Part shown: in pieces, positions 11,549-21,732 of the stretch | Position numbering within the stretch: the stretch's first letter is position 1 | Layout of the letters: the number at the start of each line of letters is the position of its first letter | Assembly: GCF_004210375.1 (NCBI RefSeq) | Contig: NC_134837.1 | Coordinates: 16,623,798 to 16,687,797, forward strand | Direction of reading: 5' to 3' | From: Tachypleus tridentatus | Taxonomy: Eukaryota; Arthropoda; Merostomata; Xiphosura; Limulidae | DNA: 64,000 bases | Program-made: the position numbers and the translations under genes | The notes under the pieces: model-generated | What the model was told of the DNA's origin: nothing | Databases searched by the model: none | Seen by the model: the letters and a program-made list of their open reading frames with translations, nothing else

Positions 11549-13027
11549 ATGAATACATCCCAAAAAACGAAAAACATCCTATCAGACATTAACAAATTTA
11601 AATCAATACACACAAATCTAACAAAAACACGCGAAACGCAACTAAACAGAATACTACTAAAAATGAAAAAAGCCAACACAATTTCACAAACACTTTATTC
11701 CTACCTACGTAAAACCGATTCACGCACACCGCAAATATACGGCATCCACAAACCTCATAAACCAAATTGTCCATTACGACCAATAATGTCCACATATGAA
11801 TCGTTTAATTACAATCTTGGTAAATACATAGCATGGACATTCTCCAAATATGTAACATCAGCCAGCTCATTCATCAAAGACTCTTTTAAGTTCAAGTCTA
11901 ATCTTAATCATAAAGCCTTAATGGCCAGTTTCGATGTTATATCCCTCTTTACAGAAGTTCCAACCACTGAAGCCTGCAAGATAGCCTTAGAACACTATAT
12001 CCGAGACCCTAACCCATCTATAGACATTCCCAGCAACCAATTAGCAACCTTCCTAGAATTCACCACGATAAAGACAAACTTCATGCTCAACAACAACAAC
12101 TATATACAAACAAATGGCCTAAGCATAGGCAACCCAGTATCACCAGTTCTAGCCAATATTTTTATGACACAAGTTGAAACACAAGCAATTAACACAGCAT
12201 TACATCCACCACTATACTGGTACAGATATGTAGACGACACGGTTGCGGGATTCAAATCTACAGAACATACACTTAATTTTTTCAATCACATTAACGCTAT
12301 ACATCCTAACATCAACTTCACATGTGAACAGGAAAAAAGCAATCAAATATCATTCCTTAACCTCAAAGTTACAAGAACCGATACACAATTTAAAACAGAA
12401 ATCCACCGAAAAATCACCCACACTGGACTATACATTCCTTGGGACTCAGCACATGAAACACAACAAAAACTCAACATACTAAGAAACCAAATAAACACAG
12501 CCATAAAACTATGCTCACCAGATAAAATTAACGATGAATTAGACAAAATAAAACAATACTTCATCAACATCAATAAGTTTCCTCCACAAACCGTAGAAAA
12601 CATTATACGCACACACCCAGACAGAAAGCAAAATCAACCAACTAAAGGAAATATATCTCACGAATCAAAAAATCACGAAACCATATACTGCTGCATACCA
12701 TATATTCCCGACATCAGCAGAAAAATAACCAACATTTGGCAAAAACTAGTAACAAAATATGACATTCCAGTTAATACCAAATTTATTCAAAAACCAGGCA
12801 CAAAACTGAGGTCTATACTATGTAAAAACTACACTGACAAACACCACACCAACATTATTTATAAAATACAATGTGATAACTGCCACGACTTCTATATTGA
12901 AGAAACAAGTAGAAAAATGGAAACCAGATTCAAAGAACATAAAAAGTCGCTTTCACACGTTTTCGAACACTGCAAGTCAAATAAACACAACATAACCACA
13001 GAAAACACTCAAATACTAAATAAATAA
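11549..13027 (+). pseudogene. PLE reverse transcriptase + GIY-YIG endonuclease, 492-codon open part
   Basis: PLE proteins combine a telomerase-like reverse transcriptase with a C-terminal GIY-YIG nuclease for target-primed insertion. Visible here: motif A MASFDVISLFTEVP (about residues 126-139, catalytic D at 129), GLSIGNPVSPVLANIF, and the catalytic YVDD at residues 227-230. The GIY-YIG domain starts near residue 434 (IIYKIQCDNCHDFYI) and includes TSRKMETRFKEHKKS. The glycine expected in 'YIGET' is glutamate here (YIEET); copy 4 retains glycine, so this nuclease is probably disabled. The frame is open from 11549 only because a frameshift there removed the true upstream continuation. The natural protein would continue past the TAA at 13025 to a terminus like TPLYLY at about 13124. 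Confidence 0.9.
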
Positions 13028-13245
13028 ACAAACATAAACAAACGCAAAATTAAAGAAACCTTACTTATACAACAACTTAAACCCAAAATAAACCAATATA
13101 AAGGAACGCCTTTATACCTATATGAAAAATAATAATAATAAAATAAATAATATAAAATTATATATTCAAACATCTAAGCACGCCCTCTACATTTCGACAC
13201 TCAGTTGCACAACCCCTTTCAAACATGTGGTCAGTTACCTCTTTC

Positions 13246-13305
13246 TTTGTGAACCTGATGATGACCGAAGAAGGTCGAAACGTTGTTCGCTCCTCTACGT
13301 AAAAA
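13246..13305 (+). ncRNA. hammerhead-ribozyme-like core in PLE copy 1 3' region
   Basis: CTGATGA (13255-13261) is followed by an unpaired T, stem II GACC/GGTC with loop gaagaa (13263-13276), then GAAA (13277-13280). Stem III is ACGT (13280-13283) pairing with ACGT (13297-13300), and then A at the expected cleavage position 13301. Hammerhead motifs in PLE terminal regions are established knowledge. The single unpaired base before stem II is also, as I recall it, a feature of other PLE hammerheads. Helix I cannot form well here because the matching upstream arm is absent. Activity is untested. Confidence 0.62.
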
Positions 13306-13547
13306 AATTTTCTCAACCCAAATGAGCCGTCTTTACATATATATTTCTCGACATCACTGATTAATATTTCATGTGTATTTACCTCACGGAGGTTAATGTT
13401 ATTTTGGACTTTCATTCTCCCTTTTTATTTTCCTGTTGATAATGTAGTTTTAGAGCAAATATACACACATGAAGACGATTTATTATGTTATTTAAATATT
13501 ATAAAACATACTTGGGTAATTAATTTATCCGAATACTTGTGTTTGTT

Positions 13548-13602
13548 TGAGTGTGTTTTTCTTTTAGCAATGCCACAACGGGCTATCTGCTGAGCCCACC
13601 GA
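13548..13602 (-). mobile_element. SINE family C fragment
   Basis: Only the tail and end of the head remain: 'agcaatgccacaacgggcta', then 'tctgctgagcccaccgagg' on the plus strand. It is fused directly to the 3'-truncated end of the inverted PLE copy 2. Confidence 0.6.
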
Positions 13603-14998
13603 GGTAACTGACCGGAAGCTGACCACATGTTTGGGAAGGGTTGTGTAACTCAGTGTCGGAAAGTAGAGAGCGGTGTTAGATGTTTGAATATATAATTTTA
13701 TATTATTTATTTTATTATTTCTTAATATAGATATATTTTATATAATTTATTTTATTCTTTCTTAATATAGATATATTTTATATTATTTATTTTATTATTT
13801 CTTAATATAGATATATTTTATATAATTTATTTTATTATTTCTTAATATAGATATATTTTATATTCTTTATTTTATTATTTCTTAATATAGATATATTTTA
13901 TATTATTTATTTTATTCTTTCTTAATATAGATATATTTTATATTATTTATTTTATTATTTCTTAATATAGATATATTTTATATAATTTATTTTATTATTT
14001 CTTAATATAGATATATTTTATATTCTTTATTTTATTATTTCTTAATATAGATATATTTTATATTATTTATTTTATTATTTCTTAATATAGATATAAAGGT
14101 GTTTCTTTGTATTGGTTTATTTTGGGTTTAAGTGGTTGTATAAGTAAGGCTTCTTTAATTTTGCGTTTCTTTATGTTTGTTTCTTTATTTAGTATTTGAG
14201 TGTTTTCTATGGTTATGTTGTGTTTATTTGACTTGCAGTGTTCGAAAATGTGTGAAGGTGACTTTTTATGTTCTTTGAATCTGGTTTCCATTTTTCTACT
14301 TGTTTCTCCAATATAGAAGTCGTGGCAGTTATCACATTGTATTTTATAAATAATGTTGGTGTGGTGTTTGTGAGTGTAGTTTTTACATAGTATAGATCTC
14401 AGTTTTGTGTCTGGTTTTTGAATATATTTGGTATTAACTGGAATGTCATATTTTGTTACTAGTTTTTGCCAAATATTGGTTATATTTTACTTTCGAGAAT
14501 ATATGGCCCATACTTAGGCCATTTGTTTGTATATAGTTGTGGTTGTTGAACATGAAGTTTATCTTTATCGTGGTGAATTCTATGAGGGTTGCTAATTGGT
14601 TGCTGCAATATTTATAGATGGGTTAGGGTCTCGGGTATAGAGTTCTAAGGCTATGTTGCAGGCTTCAGTGGTTGGAACTTCTGTAAAGAGGGATATAACA
14701 TCGAAACTGGCCATTAAGGCTTTATGATTAAGTTGATTTAGATTAGACTTGAAATTAAAAGAGTCCTTGATGAATGAGCTGGCTGATGTTACATATTTGG
14801 AGAATCCCCATGCTACGTATTTACCAAGATTGTAATTAAACGATTCGTATGTGGACATTATTGGTCGTAATGGACAATCTGGTTTATGAGGTTGGGGATG
14901 CCGTATATTTGTGATGTGCGTGAGTGGGTTTTACGTAGGTAGAAATAAAGTGTTTGTGAAATTGTGTTGGCTTTTTTTCATTTTTAGTAGTATTTTAC
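13603..14998 (-). mobile_element. Penelope-like element, copy 2, inverted, internally deleted
   Basis: Read on the minus strand it runs from the middle of the reverse transcriptase (about 14998) to the 3' UTR. About 0.5 kb is missing near 14490, removing the YVDD motif. The endonuclease-side coding sequence (TRFKEHKKSPSHIF) and the C-terminus TPLYLY are visible at about 14100-14290. The 3' end, with the hammerhead core, is gone, replaced by a SINE C fragment. The 3' UTR has expanded into a 40-bp tandem array. Confidence 0.88.
13700..14095 (-). repeat. minisatellite, 40-bp unit, grown from the PLE 3' UTR
   Basis: About ten copies of a unit reading 'ttcttaatatagatatattt' plus 'tatattatttattttattat' on the plus strand. 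Read on the minus strand the unit resembles the AT-rich PLE sequence just after the stop codon in copies 1 and 3 (aaataataataataaaataa). The array sits exactly where that 3' UTR should be. Confidence 0.92.
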
Positions 14999-15026
14999 CA
15001 GCATTTACTGTACTGTCAATTCGTGA

Positions 15027-15032
15027 TTTATT
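15027..15032 (-). promoter_or_regulatory. poly(A) signal AATAAA
   Basis: AATAAA on the minus strand, about 270 nt beyond the stop codon of the cysteine-rich exon. The PLE copy 2 sequence starts some 30 nt further on, about where the transcript would be cleaved. Confidence 0.5.
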
Positions 15033-15303
15033 TCCTTTAACATATTCCAGTCTGGAATAGAAAGGCATTTTCTATAAAGTCAGTGGAAGAGATTTTTCTT
15101 TTGTGGTTACTTTGTGAAAAGCTGCTCCATCCTGATTCTAGTAATTCACAAGAAACTTGGTTAGAAGGTGTTCAGCCGTTTCAACCGTGGAATGTATTTT
15201 AGAGAGTGACTGTTTCTTGAGTGACAACACTCAGTCACTAATATTCACCATGCTCACTTAAAGTCCAATGAGAACGACTGTCTCGAGACCACGTGAGGTT
15301 TTA

Positions 15304-15516
15304 TCAGTCTACATCCGACGTGCAGTAACCACTGTATGTACGTGTTCGAATCCTGTGGTGGCTGGACTCCAGAATAACGGATGAAGCGTTGTGGTTGTGT
15401 GGACACACGTGCCCATGAGGACAATGACATAGTGTGTCCGTGTTCACATCTTCAACCTCTGATCGCTTTCGCACAGAGAATAAGCGGCATGGCTCTTTCC
15501 TGTGGCGCAACAGTGA
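15304..15516 (-). CDS. terminal exon of a cysteine-rich, astakine/prokineticin-like secreted protein (partial)
   Basis: This is a 70-codon minus-strand exon ending in TGA. On its 5' side is a good splice acceptor (pyrimidine-rich tract then cttacag, exon starting TCACTG at 15516, phase 0). The protein has a KEPCR segment near residue 7, a basic stretch, DTLCHCPHGHVC at about residues 31-42, and YSGYC near the end. The spacing PCR...C-x-C-x-x-G-x-x-C...Y-x-G-x-C resembles the C-terminal half of the colipase-fold prokineticin/astakine family. In arthropods, astakines are secreted cytokines that stimulate blood-cell production. The family call is from memory and tentative. Upstream exons are not visible, because the intron runs straight into PLE and Tc1 fragments. 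Composition is more GC-rich than its surroundings. Confidence 0.5.
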   Translation of the reverse strand, partial: SLLRHRKEPCRLFSVRKRSEVEDVNTDTLCHCPHGHVCPHNHNASSVILESSHHRIRTRTYSGYCTSDVD

Positions 15517-15548
15517 CTGTAAGAATTAGAAATCGTAATGTTTGAAAA

Positions 15549-15936
15549 GTACACCAACATCAGCAGAAAAATATAACCAATATTTGGCAAATATAATTTA
15601 CACGACTTCTATATTAAAACAATATAAAGAAACGCAAAATTAAAGACGCCTTACTTATACAACCACTTAAACCCAAAATAAACCAATACAAAGGAACACC
15701 TTTATACCTATATGAAAAATAATAATAATAAAATAAATAATATAAAATTATATATTCAAACATCTAAGCACGCCCTCTACATTTTGACACTCAATTACAT
15801 AATCCCTTTCAAACATGTGGTCAGCTTCCGTTCAGTTACCTCTTTCTTTCTTTGTGAACCTTTATTCACTCCTCTATGTAAAAATATTTTCCCAACCCAA
15901 ACGAGTCATTTTTACATATATATTTTTCCCTTTTCT
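15549..15936 (+). mobile_element. Penelope-like element fragment, copy 3
   Basis: A patchwork of the PLE 3' part: 'ccaacatcagcagaaaaata', then a jump to the end of the coding region (QPLKPKINQYKGTPLYLYEK-like frame), then the 3' UTR. The hammerhead core is precisely missing: 'tttctttgtgaacc' is joined to 'tttattcactcctctatgta'. It ends where the Tc1 end begins. Confidence 0.85.
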
Positions 15937-16042
15937 TATTTTCATCTTTCGAAGCTCTACTTAAATAAGTGGTTGAGTCTAACAACGCAAAATGCATATT
16001 TTTTCTTTATGTTCATTGGCCTTAAGATGTTGGTCAGCAGTT
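15937..16042 (-). mobile_element. Tc1-like transposon end, inverted relative to the 9972 copy
   Basis: Read on the minus strand this starts 'actgctgaccaacatcttaa' and continues with ~100 bp closely matching 9973-10075. A TA pair follows at 16043-16044. It is either the other terminal repeat of the same element (if its terminal repeats are about 100 bp long) or the remnant of a second copy. Confidence 0.8.
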
Positions 16043-16500
16043 TATAAGTTTCTGTGTTTGGGGATCACCACTGTGTTGTATCTCATGTGGCCTGATGGAT
16101 ACTTCGTAGTATTTACGAAAGCCCTTGTCGGCTCTGTATGCTACAGATAAAGTAAATTTGACATATTGTTACAACAGTATATAGTTCCTTCAGCATAAGA
16201 TCTTAAAGTCATTATTTAAACTGCACAAAGAAAATTCGAAACTGTAATAGTTATAATCTAGTAACAAATAAAACGTAGTTTTTGATATGTCGTTGTTAGA
16301 CGTTAATTCATACTGCAACCCTTAAGAAGGGTAGGTTGACTGAAGAACGTTGACGTCATCATATGATGTAGTCACTCGTTCCTTTAAGTGGTTAAGGGAA
16401 AATTTCCAGTTTATTAGCAAAGTGGCTGAACAGAATTTAATATCCTCAGTATACAATATGGGTGAAGATAACGAAGACAAACACGACTGAAATAGGAACT
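16043..16500. other. non-coding stretch
   Basis: The first ~100 bp (16050-16145) is GC-richer than its surroundings and has a minus-strand frame of about 30 codons after an acceptor-like 'ttactttatctgtag'. It ends in a stop with no supporting signal. The rest is featureless. Confidence 0.35.
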
Positions 16501-16711
16501 GTTCGTTTGTTTTGAATTTCGCGCAAAGCTACTCGAGGACTATCTGCGCTAGCCGTCCCTAATTTAGCAGTGTAAGACTAGAGGAAAACAACTAGTCATC
16601 ACTACCCACAGTCAGCTCTTGGACTACTCTTTTACCAACGAATGTTGGGATTGGCCGCCACATTATACCGCCCCCACGGCTGAAAGGGCGAGCATGTTTG
16701 GTGTGACGGGG
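16501..16711 (-). mobile_element. tRNA-derived SINE, family A, head missing
   Basis: On the minus strand the body and tail (tagctttgcgcgaaattc) are present. The copy stops at 'ccccgtcacaccaaacatgc', so the tRNA-like head upstream of that point is absent. Confidence 0.85.
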
Positions 16712-17362
16712 AAAAAATTGGATCTGATGTACGAACATATATTTTTTCAACTTAGATTGTTTTGTGTATTTACTCTATTGTTTAATCATTTTGATGCCTT
16801 ACCTGTATTTTTTATTTTACTTGATAATTTACGTGGTAGTTCTAGAGATCACTCCTAATTGGCGGTTTTTGAACCTCACATTATAAATAAAATGCTTACC
16901 ATCCTCTCAAACATGTTTGTTTCCACTTCTTTCTCGCTAACCAATCGTCAGTATTTAGAACTTTAACGAACCAATCTCCTTTAGCATTTCAAACTGTGGA
17001 ACATCTTTTTCCTCGAGTTCGAGGATAACCATCCAATTATTTATAAAGACCTAGCTATTTCCAAAGAACTTGCGTTATATTATTGTGTATTATAAAGACG
17101 TTTGATAAAAGGTTCTGTGTATTTGTACACCATTTTTATACTTATTCATATTTGATTCTATTTCTGATCCAAATACGTCTATTATTTCTTCATTTTCTCT
17201 TTCTGTAAGTCATACAAATTAAAGCGTCTACAACGAGCATACCTTATCAATGTAAGCCTGATTTTCCTCACTTCACAGGTTCAAGTCTTCATCAATAATC
17301 TAAATAGTGGGAATTGCACACATTTCCCTCAACCATCGCTACGTCGTTGTTACGTTTCTTAC
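16712..17362. other. non-coding stretch, nothing recognised
   Basis: Mixed AT-rich DNA. The 79-codon frame starting in the SINE and running to 16858 has no domain and is not called. Confidence 0.4.
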
Positions 17363-17374
17363 ACCTCGAAGGGT

Positions 17375-17620
17375 TTGTCTGTTTTTGAATTTCGCGCAAA
17401 GCTACTTGATGGCTGTCTGCGCTAGCCGTCCCTAATTTAGCAGTGTAAAACTAGAGAGAAGGCAGCTAGTCATCACGACCCACCGCCAACTTTTGGACGA
17501 CTCTTTTTACCAACGAATAGTGGGATTGACCGTAACATTATAACGTCCCCACGGCTAAAAGGGCGAGCATGTTTGGTGCGACCGGGATTCGAACCTGCGA
17601 CCCTTAGATTACGAGTCGAA
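17375..17620 (-). mobile_element. tRNA-derived SINE, family A, 5' truncated, with clear target-site duplication
   Basis: On the minus strand it begins inside the head at the anticodon-arm region (cgactcgtaatctaagggtc) and runs to the tail. A 12-bp direct repeat 'acctcgaagggt' flanks it exactly (17363-17374 and 17621-17632). A 5' truncation combined with a perfect duplication is what LINE-machinery target-primed insertion predicts. Confidence 0.93.
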
Positions 17621-17632
17621 ACCTCGAAGGGT

Positions 17633-18490
17633 GAATTAAGCTTTATAATCTGGTTTTACATGAAATGTAGGTACTAGAATAGGATTGGCCCATACATTGC
17701 ATGTGTATGTAACACGTGACATAGTATATAAATATATTTGGGTAATTACATATTGTCTTCTATAAATAATAGTAATAAATCATTACTAAGGCATTTTATT
17801 TGCTTTGATTATTATCTTAATTAAGTGTGTGTTATAATATATTGAGTTTTTCATACAATAAACAATAATAGTTATCTAATCACGAAATATTTGAAACTAT
17901 ATAAGGAAAAACTAGCAATTTTAACAATAAAACTAAAGTTTACACACAAAGGAAGTAATTCATTGTACTCTGTATTATACAAACTTTGATTATTAACATT
18001 TCGCTCGTGAATACAATGAATGCGTTCATAAAAACCTATTATACACCTTTTAATTTTCATTATAGCCCTTAGGAAGAACTAACTGGTCCACGAAACATAT
18101 AACTTTATTGTTGCTAAACAGCTTAAAAGTTACTGAGACAAGTCGATTTACTATAATATCTATTGTTAAGTATATAGGTTAAAGTTCAGTACACTACTTT
18201 CTGTATCATATGTTTACTTTCTTTATCATTTGTCTTTTCGTTCATCAATAGAATTATTTTTAAACTTAGAGAAGTTTAAATCATAAAGAATAAATAATAG
18301 ATATCTAAGTTTCATAGACTGAAGCTAAGCTACATACGATTACCCGAGGTAAGAATGATCATTTCACATAGGCTTAAGTTTGGCTTGAACGGTATCTTAA
18401 AAATTATATTAACATAAAAATATATTAATATTGCAGTAGGAAGTTAATGGTATTTTGATTTAAGTGTTATTACGGTATGTGTAGGTTGGT
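17633..18490. other. non-coding stretch, nothing recognised
   Basis: Strongly AT-rich with no credible frame, repeat array or inverted repeat. Confidence 0.4.
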
Positions 18491-18493
18491 TTA

Positions 18494-18753
18494 TTGTTTG
18501 TTTGTTTTTGAATTTCGTGCAAAGCTATACGAGGGCTATCTGCGCTAGCCGTCCCTAATTTAGCAGTGTCAGACTAGAGGAAAGACAGCCAGCCATCACC
18601 TTGGACTACTCTTTTACCAACGAATTGTGAGATTGACTGTAACATAATAACGTCCCCACAACTGAAAAGGCGAGCATACTTGGTGTAACGAGGATTCGAA
18701 ACCACAACCTTCCGATTACGAGTCGAGTTTCTTAACCACCTAGCCATGCCGGG
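18494..18753 (-). mobile_element. tRNA-derived SINE, family A
   Basis: On the minus strand: 'cccggcatggctaggtggtt' head, body with a short deletion near 18600, tail 'tagctttgcacgaaattc' and a long (caaa)n end. Confidence 0.87.
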
Positions 18754-19070
18754 TTGGTTAGTTCACTAGCTTAACTGTTTAGTAGTTAATAACTTGTATA
18801 ATAAAAATGTACAACTTAACAGTTGATAATTATTATCGTTAGTTGTTTTACATTTTCAGTTACATATGTACAAAGTTTTGTAAATAAAAATCAATCACTG
18901 TGCTAGTATTATACCAACAGAATTTCAATGTTTGATTATTCTGTCATCAAGAATTAGGCTATTCAATAATTGTTTAAAAATGTCCAACATTTTTTTCCTT
19001 CAATGTGTTATTTTTCAAGTGATTTTGAAAAGCACACTGTCAGGCATTTTTTTTTCTCGTATTGTTATAA

Positions 19071-19326
19071 TGACCCGGCATGGCCTGGTGGTTAAGACAC
19101 TCGTCTCCAAATCCGAGAGCACCAGTTCGAATCCCCGTCGCACCAAACATGCACGCTTTTTCAGCCGTGTGGGCGTTATAATGTGACAGTCAATCTTACT
19201 ATTCGTTGGTAAAAGAGTAGCCCAAGAGTTGGCGGTAGGTGGTGACGACTATCTGCCTTCCTTATAGCTTTGCACTGTTAAATTAATAATGTCTAGCGCA
19301 GATAGCCCTTGAGTAGCTCTTCGCTG
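19071..19326 (+). mobile_element. tRNA-derived SINE, family A
   Basis: Head 'gacccggcatggcctggtgg', B box 'cagttcgaatccccg', full body, decayed tail ending near 'gagtagctcttcgctg'. Confidence 0.87.
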
Positions 19327-20510
19327 ATCAGACGTGAGTTTTTCACAGCTGAAGTTAGTACAATGTCTTCGAAGAAATACCAACTTCTGAATTTAAATGG
19401 TTTTTAATGTTCGTAATCTATGAACGTTCCTGGACAAATATCTATAGTTTCTCAAAATATAAGCGTTAACCACCATTACAGCATCCGAGGTTTATGATAT
19501 ACTAACAGTACATACGGTCTTGGGGCTCGTCGGTTTATAAACGTTAGGCGAAATTCTAAAAGTTTCAGCTGGCCCAAATATACTGAAGATATGCTAGTGC
19601 TTTCGTAAAATCTAGTGAATAGTCTGGAATTTCGCAATTCCGATTTTATAGTGTAAGTGACATATATTTCTATACATATATATATAACAGAAACAAACAT
19701 TGATATTAGAATAAATATTGAATGGTAAATCTGTCCCAATATAAGCTTAAGTTAGTATATTCTTTTGGAAATAAAAATTTGTGGTTATGAGCTGTAATGA
19801 GTTACTTATCGTTCATAATAATCTACTAATTAAAATACCTGTTCTCACAACAAAATCATTATTTTCATTCGAACGTTATTTGTGAAGGTAGACCTACAAG
19901 TAACAACAGTGTACAAGTCCGTACAAACGTTAAGAAAAAATAAACTAATTCGTTATCGTTAAATGGACTGCACTCCGAATTATTTTCACCAGACTGAAAG
20001 AACCTGTCCAACAAAATAGCACCGTCACTACATTACTACAATAGTTTATAGTAATATTGTCCGTTATAGCATAGCATGCTGATATTCAGAAAATCCTATT
20101 TTTAAATATTTTTTTATCCCTATTACTTCTTTGCTTACTCATTCGAGGAAAGGTCTCGCCATATTAGGAAAATAAAAAAACACAAAACATAACAATACCT
20201 TCGGAACAACAACGGTGTATTAGCGCAAAGAAATGGATTGACTTGACGGATATTAACGTCTTCCATTCTTTCTGATGATTATGCTTGACTGCTGGTCTAG
20301 TATTTCTTGGTACCCTGCATTTACCCAATTTACTTCTATGATGCAATTAATCTCTTGTTAGGCCTAACGTGATTTAAGTTACAATAAATGACACCAATCA
20401 TAAACGTAGGTTTGACCTTTACTGTTAAAGTCAGAACGGCTTCATTCATAGCTCTGTGTGATTCATTTTGTAGTTTTAAGTAAGTAAATATCTATTTAAT
20501 ATTTAAAAAA
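19327..20510. other. non-coding stretch
   Basis: No transposon recognised. A minus-strand frame at 20164-20346 (contains SKLGKCRVPRNTRPAVK) has an acceptor-like 'ttgcatcatag' and a donor-like 'gaaggtattg'. It has no recognisable domain, so it remains only a weak exon candidate. Confidence 0.35.
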
Positions 20511-20512
20511 AA

Positions 20513-20734
20513 CAACCTCGAGGACTACTAATTTTGGACAGACAGCTTACTGTGTTTTAAACACAAAAAAAATCCTGAATAATAATTAACTTAAAACATT
20601 TTGAGAAAATTGTATTTTTTGATGCAACACATCGCAACTTGAGAAATGTTTCAAGTTAATTATTGGCCATGATTTCTTTTCATGTTTAAAACACAGTAAA
20701 CTATCTGTCCAAAAATAGTAGTCCTCGAGGTTGG
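20513..20734. mobile_element. foldback/MITE-like element with ~50-bp inverted repeats
   Basis: The left arm 'caacctcgaggactactaat' continues with 'tttggacagacag' and 'actgtgttttaaacac' (20513-20566). The same series recurs inverted at about 20682-20734. The loop is about 115 bp with no coding potential. No target-site duplication was evident, so it may be a MITE or another hairpin element. Confidence 0.75.
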
Positions 20735-21465
20735 TCTCATTATAATTAAGACTACTAACAGCTGCGGGTGGTATCCGGTCTAGTGTCAATTTCAATTTAA
20801 CATTAAGAGTTCTTTTTGTGTTCTTTTTTACTGCGAACACAAATCACACTCTTACTCATTTTATATAAAATTATGCACTTTGATTTCCCCTGTGCAAGAA
20901 AATTATGTAGGTTGGCAATACTTATGTACGTCCAAATACCTTCATGCCGAGAGACATGTTAATTAGATTACAGCACGTGCAAAAGCAATGTACAAACGTG
21001 GAATATTCGTGTACATCTAGTTATATCTCCATTCTGAGTAACGTGCTAATCATATAATAGCAGCTAACGTTCTAATACCGTTTAATGACACAAGCATCGC
21101 CAGACTGAACAACATTTTCAGGCTTAATTATGTATACATGCAAAGATAATTTAAACGATAATTGTTATAATATCTTTTCTGCACGCTTACGCGAAAAGTT
21201 CAGATTATTTAGAAAGAGTATTTAATGTCTAGAAGGAAGTATATATGGTCTCTGTTTTGGGGCAGGTGACAGTCTGAGTTTTGGAATATAACATTTTAAA
21301 TGGTATTGAAATTATCAATCAGTCATATTACTATTATCGATGCAATGAACGTAGACATAAACAAATTATAGTGCTTTCGTGTTTAGAATAAAAAGTACAA
21401 AGCTGGATTTAGATCTTGGATCCAGAGAGGTAATACAGGAAATAATCACGTTTTTAGTGTGTGTG
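20735..21465. other. non-coding stretch, nothing recognised
   Basis: No array, transposon or convincing exon. A minus-strand 84-codon frame extends out of the foldback element and is not supported by splice or domain evidence. Confidence 0.35.
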
Positions 21466-21466
21466 T

Positions 21467-21732
21467 TTTTTTTTAATTTCGCGCAAAGCTACTCGAGGGC
21501 TATCTGCGCTAGCCGTCCCTAATTAAACGTGTAAGACTAGAGGGAAGGCAGCTAGTCATCACCACCCACCGCCAACTCTTGGGCTACTCTTTTACCAACG
21601 AACAGTGGGATTAAACGTTACATTATAACGCCCCCACGGCTAAAAGTTGAGCATGTTTGGTATAACGGGGATTCGAACCCGCGACCCTCAGAATACTAGT
21701 AGAGTGTCTTAACCAACTGGCCATGGCAGGCC
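21467..21732 (-). mobile_element. tRNA-derived SINE, family A
   Basis: Minus strand: head 'ggcctgccatggccagttgg', B box 'gggttcgaatccccg', body and tail close to consensus, ending in a T-run on the plus strand. Confidence 0.88.

Larger units (their letters stand above)
10776..13359 (+). mobile_element. Penelope-like retroelement (PLE), copy 1, near full length but broken
   Basis: The element runs from a 5' region with the conserved N-terminal phrase KGLNFAIAPRYIPTVEIK (about 11136-11190), through reverse transcriptase and a GIY-YIG endonuclease, to a 3' UTR. The 3' UTR carries a hammerhead-like core and the element's 3' terminus 'cgacatcactg' at 13359, shared with copy 4. Damage includes several stops before 11400, a TGA at 11521 inside 'ILKADK-NAIVVM', a frameshift at about 11555 and a premature TAA at 13025. 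The 5' boundary is approximate, because it merges with the Tc1 remnant. Confidence 0.88.

Noticed and set aside
12343..12612. Minus-strand 89-codon frame
   Set aside because: Antisense shadow of the PLE reverse transcriptase.
13622..13698. Hammerhead core in PLE copy 2
   Set aside because: The 3' part that should hold it is truncated; only the upstream UTR remains.
20164..20346. Minus-strand exon (SKLGKCRVPRNTRPAVK...)
   Set aside because: Splice-like edges exist but there is no family, no neighbouring exon and no codon signal strong enough to call it.
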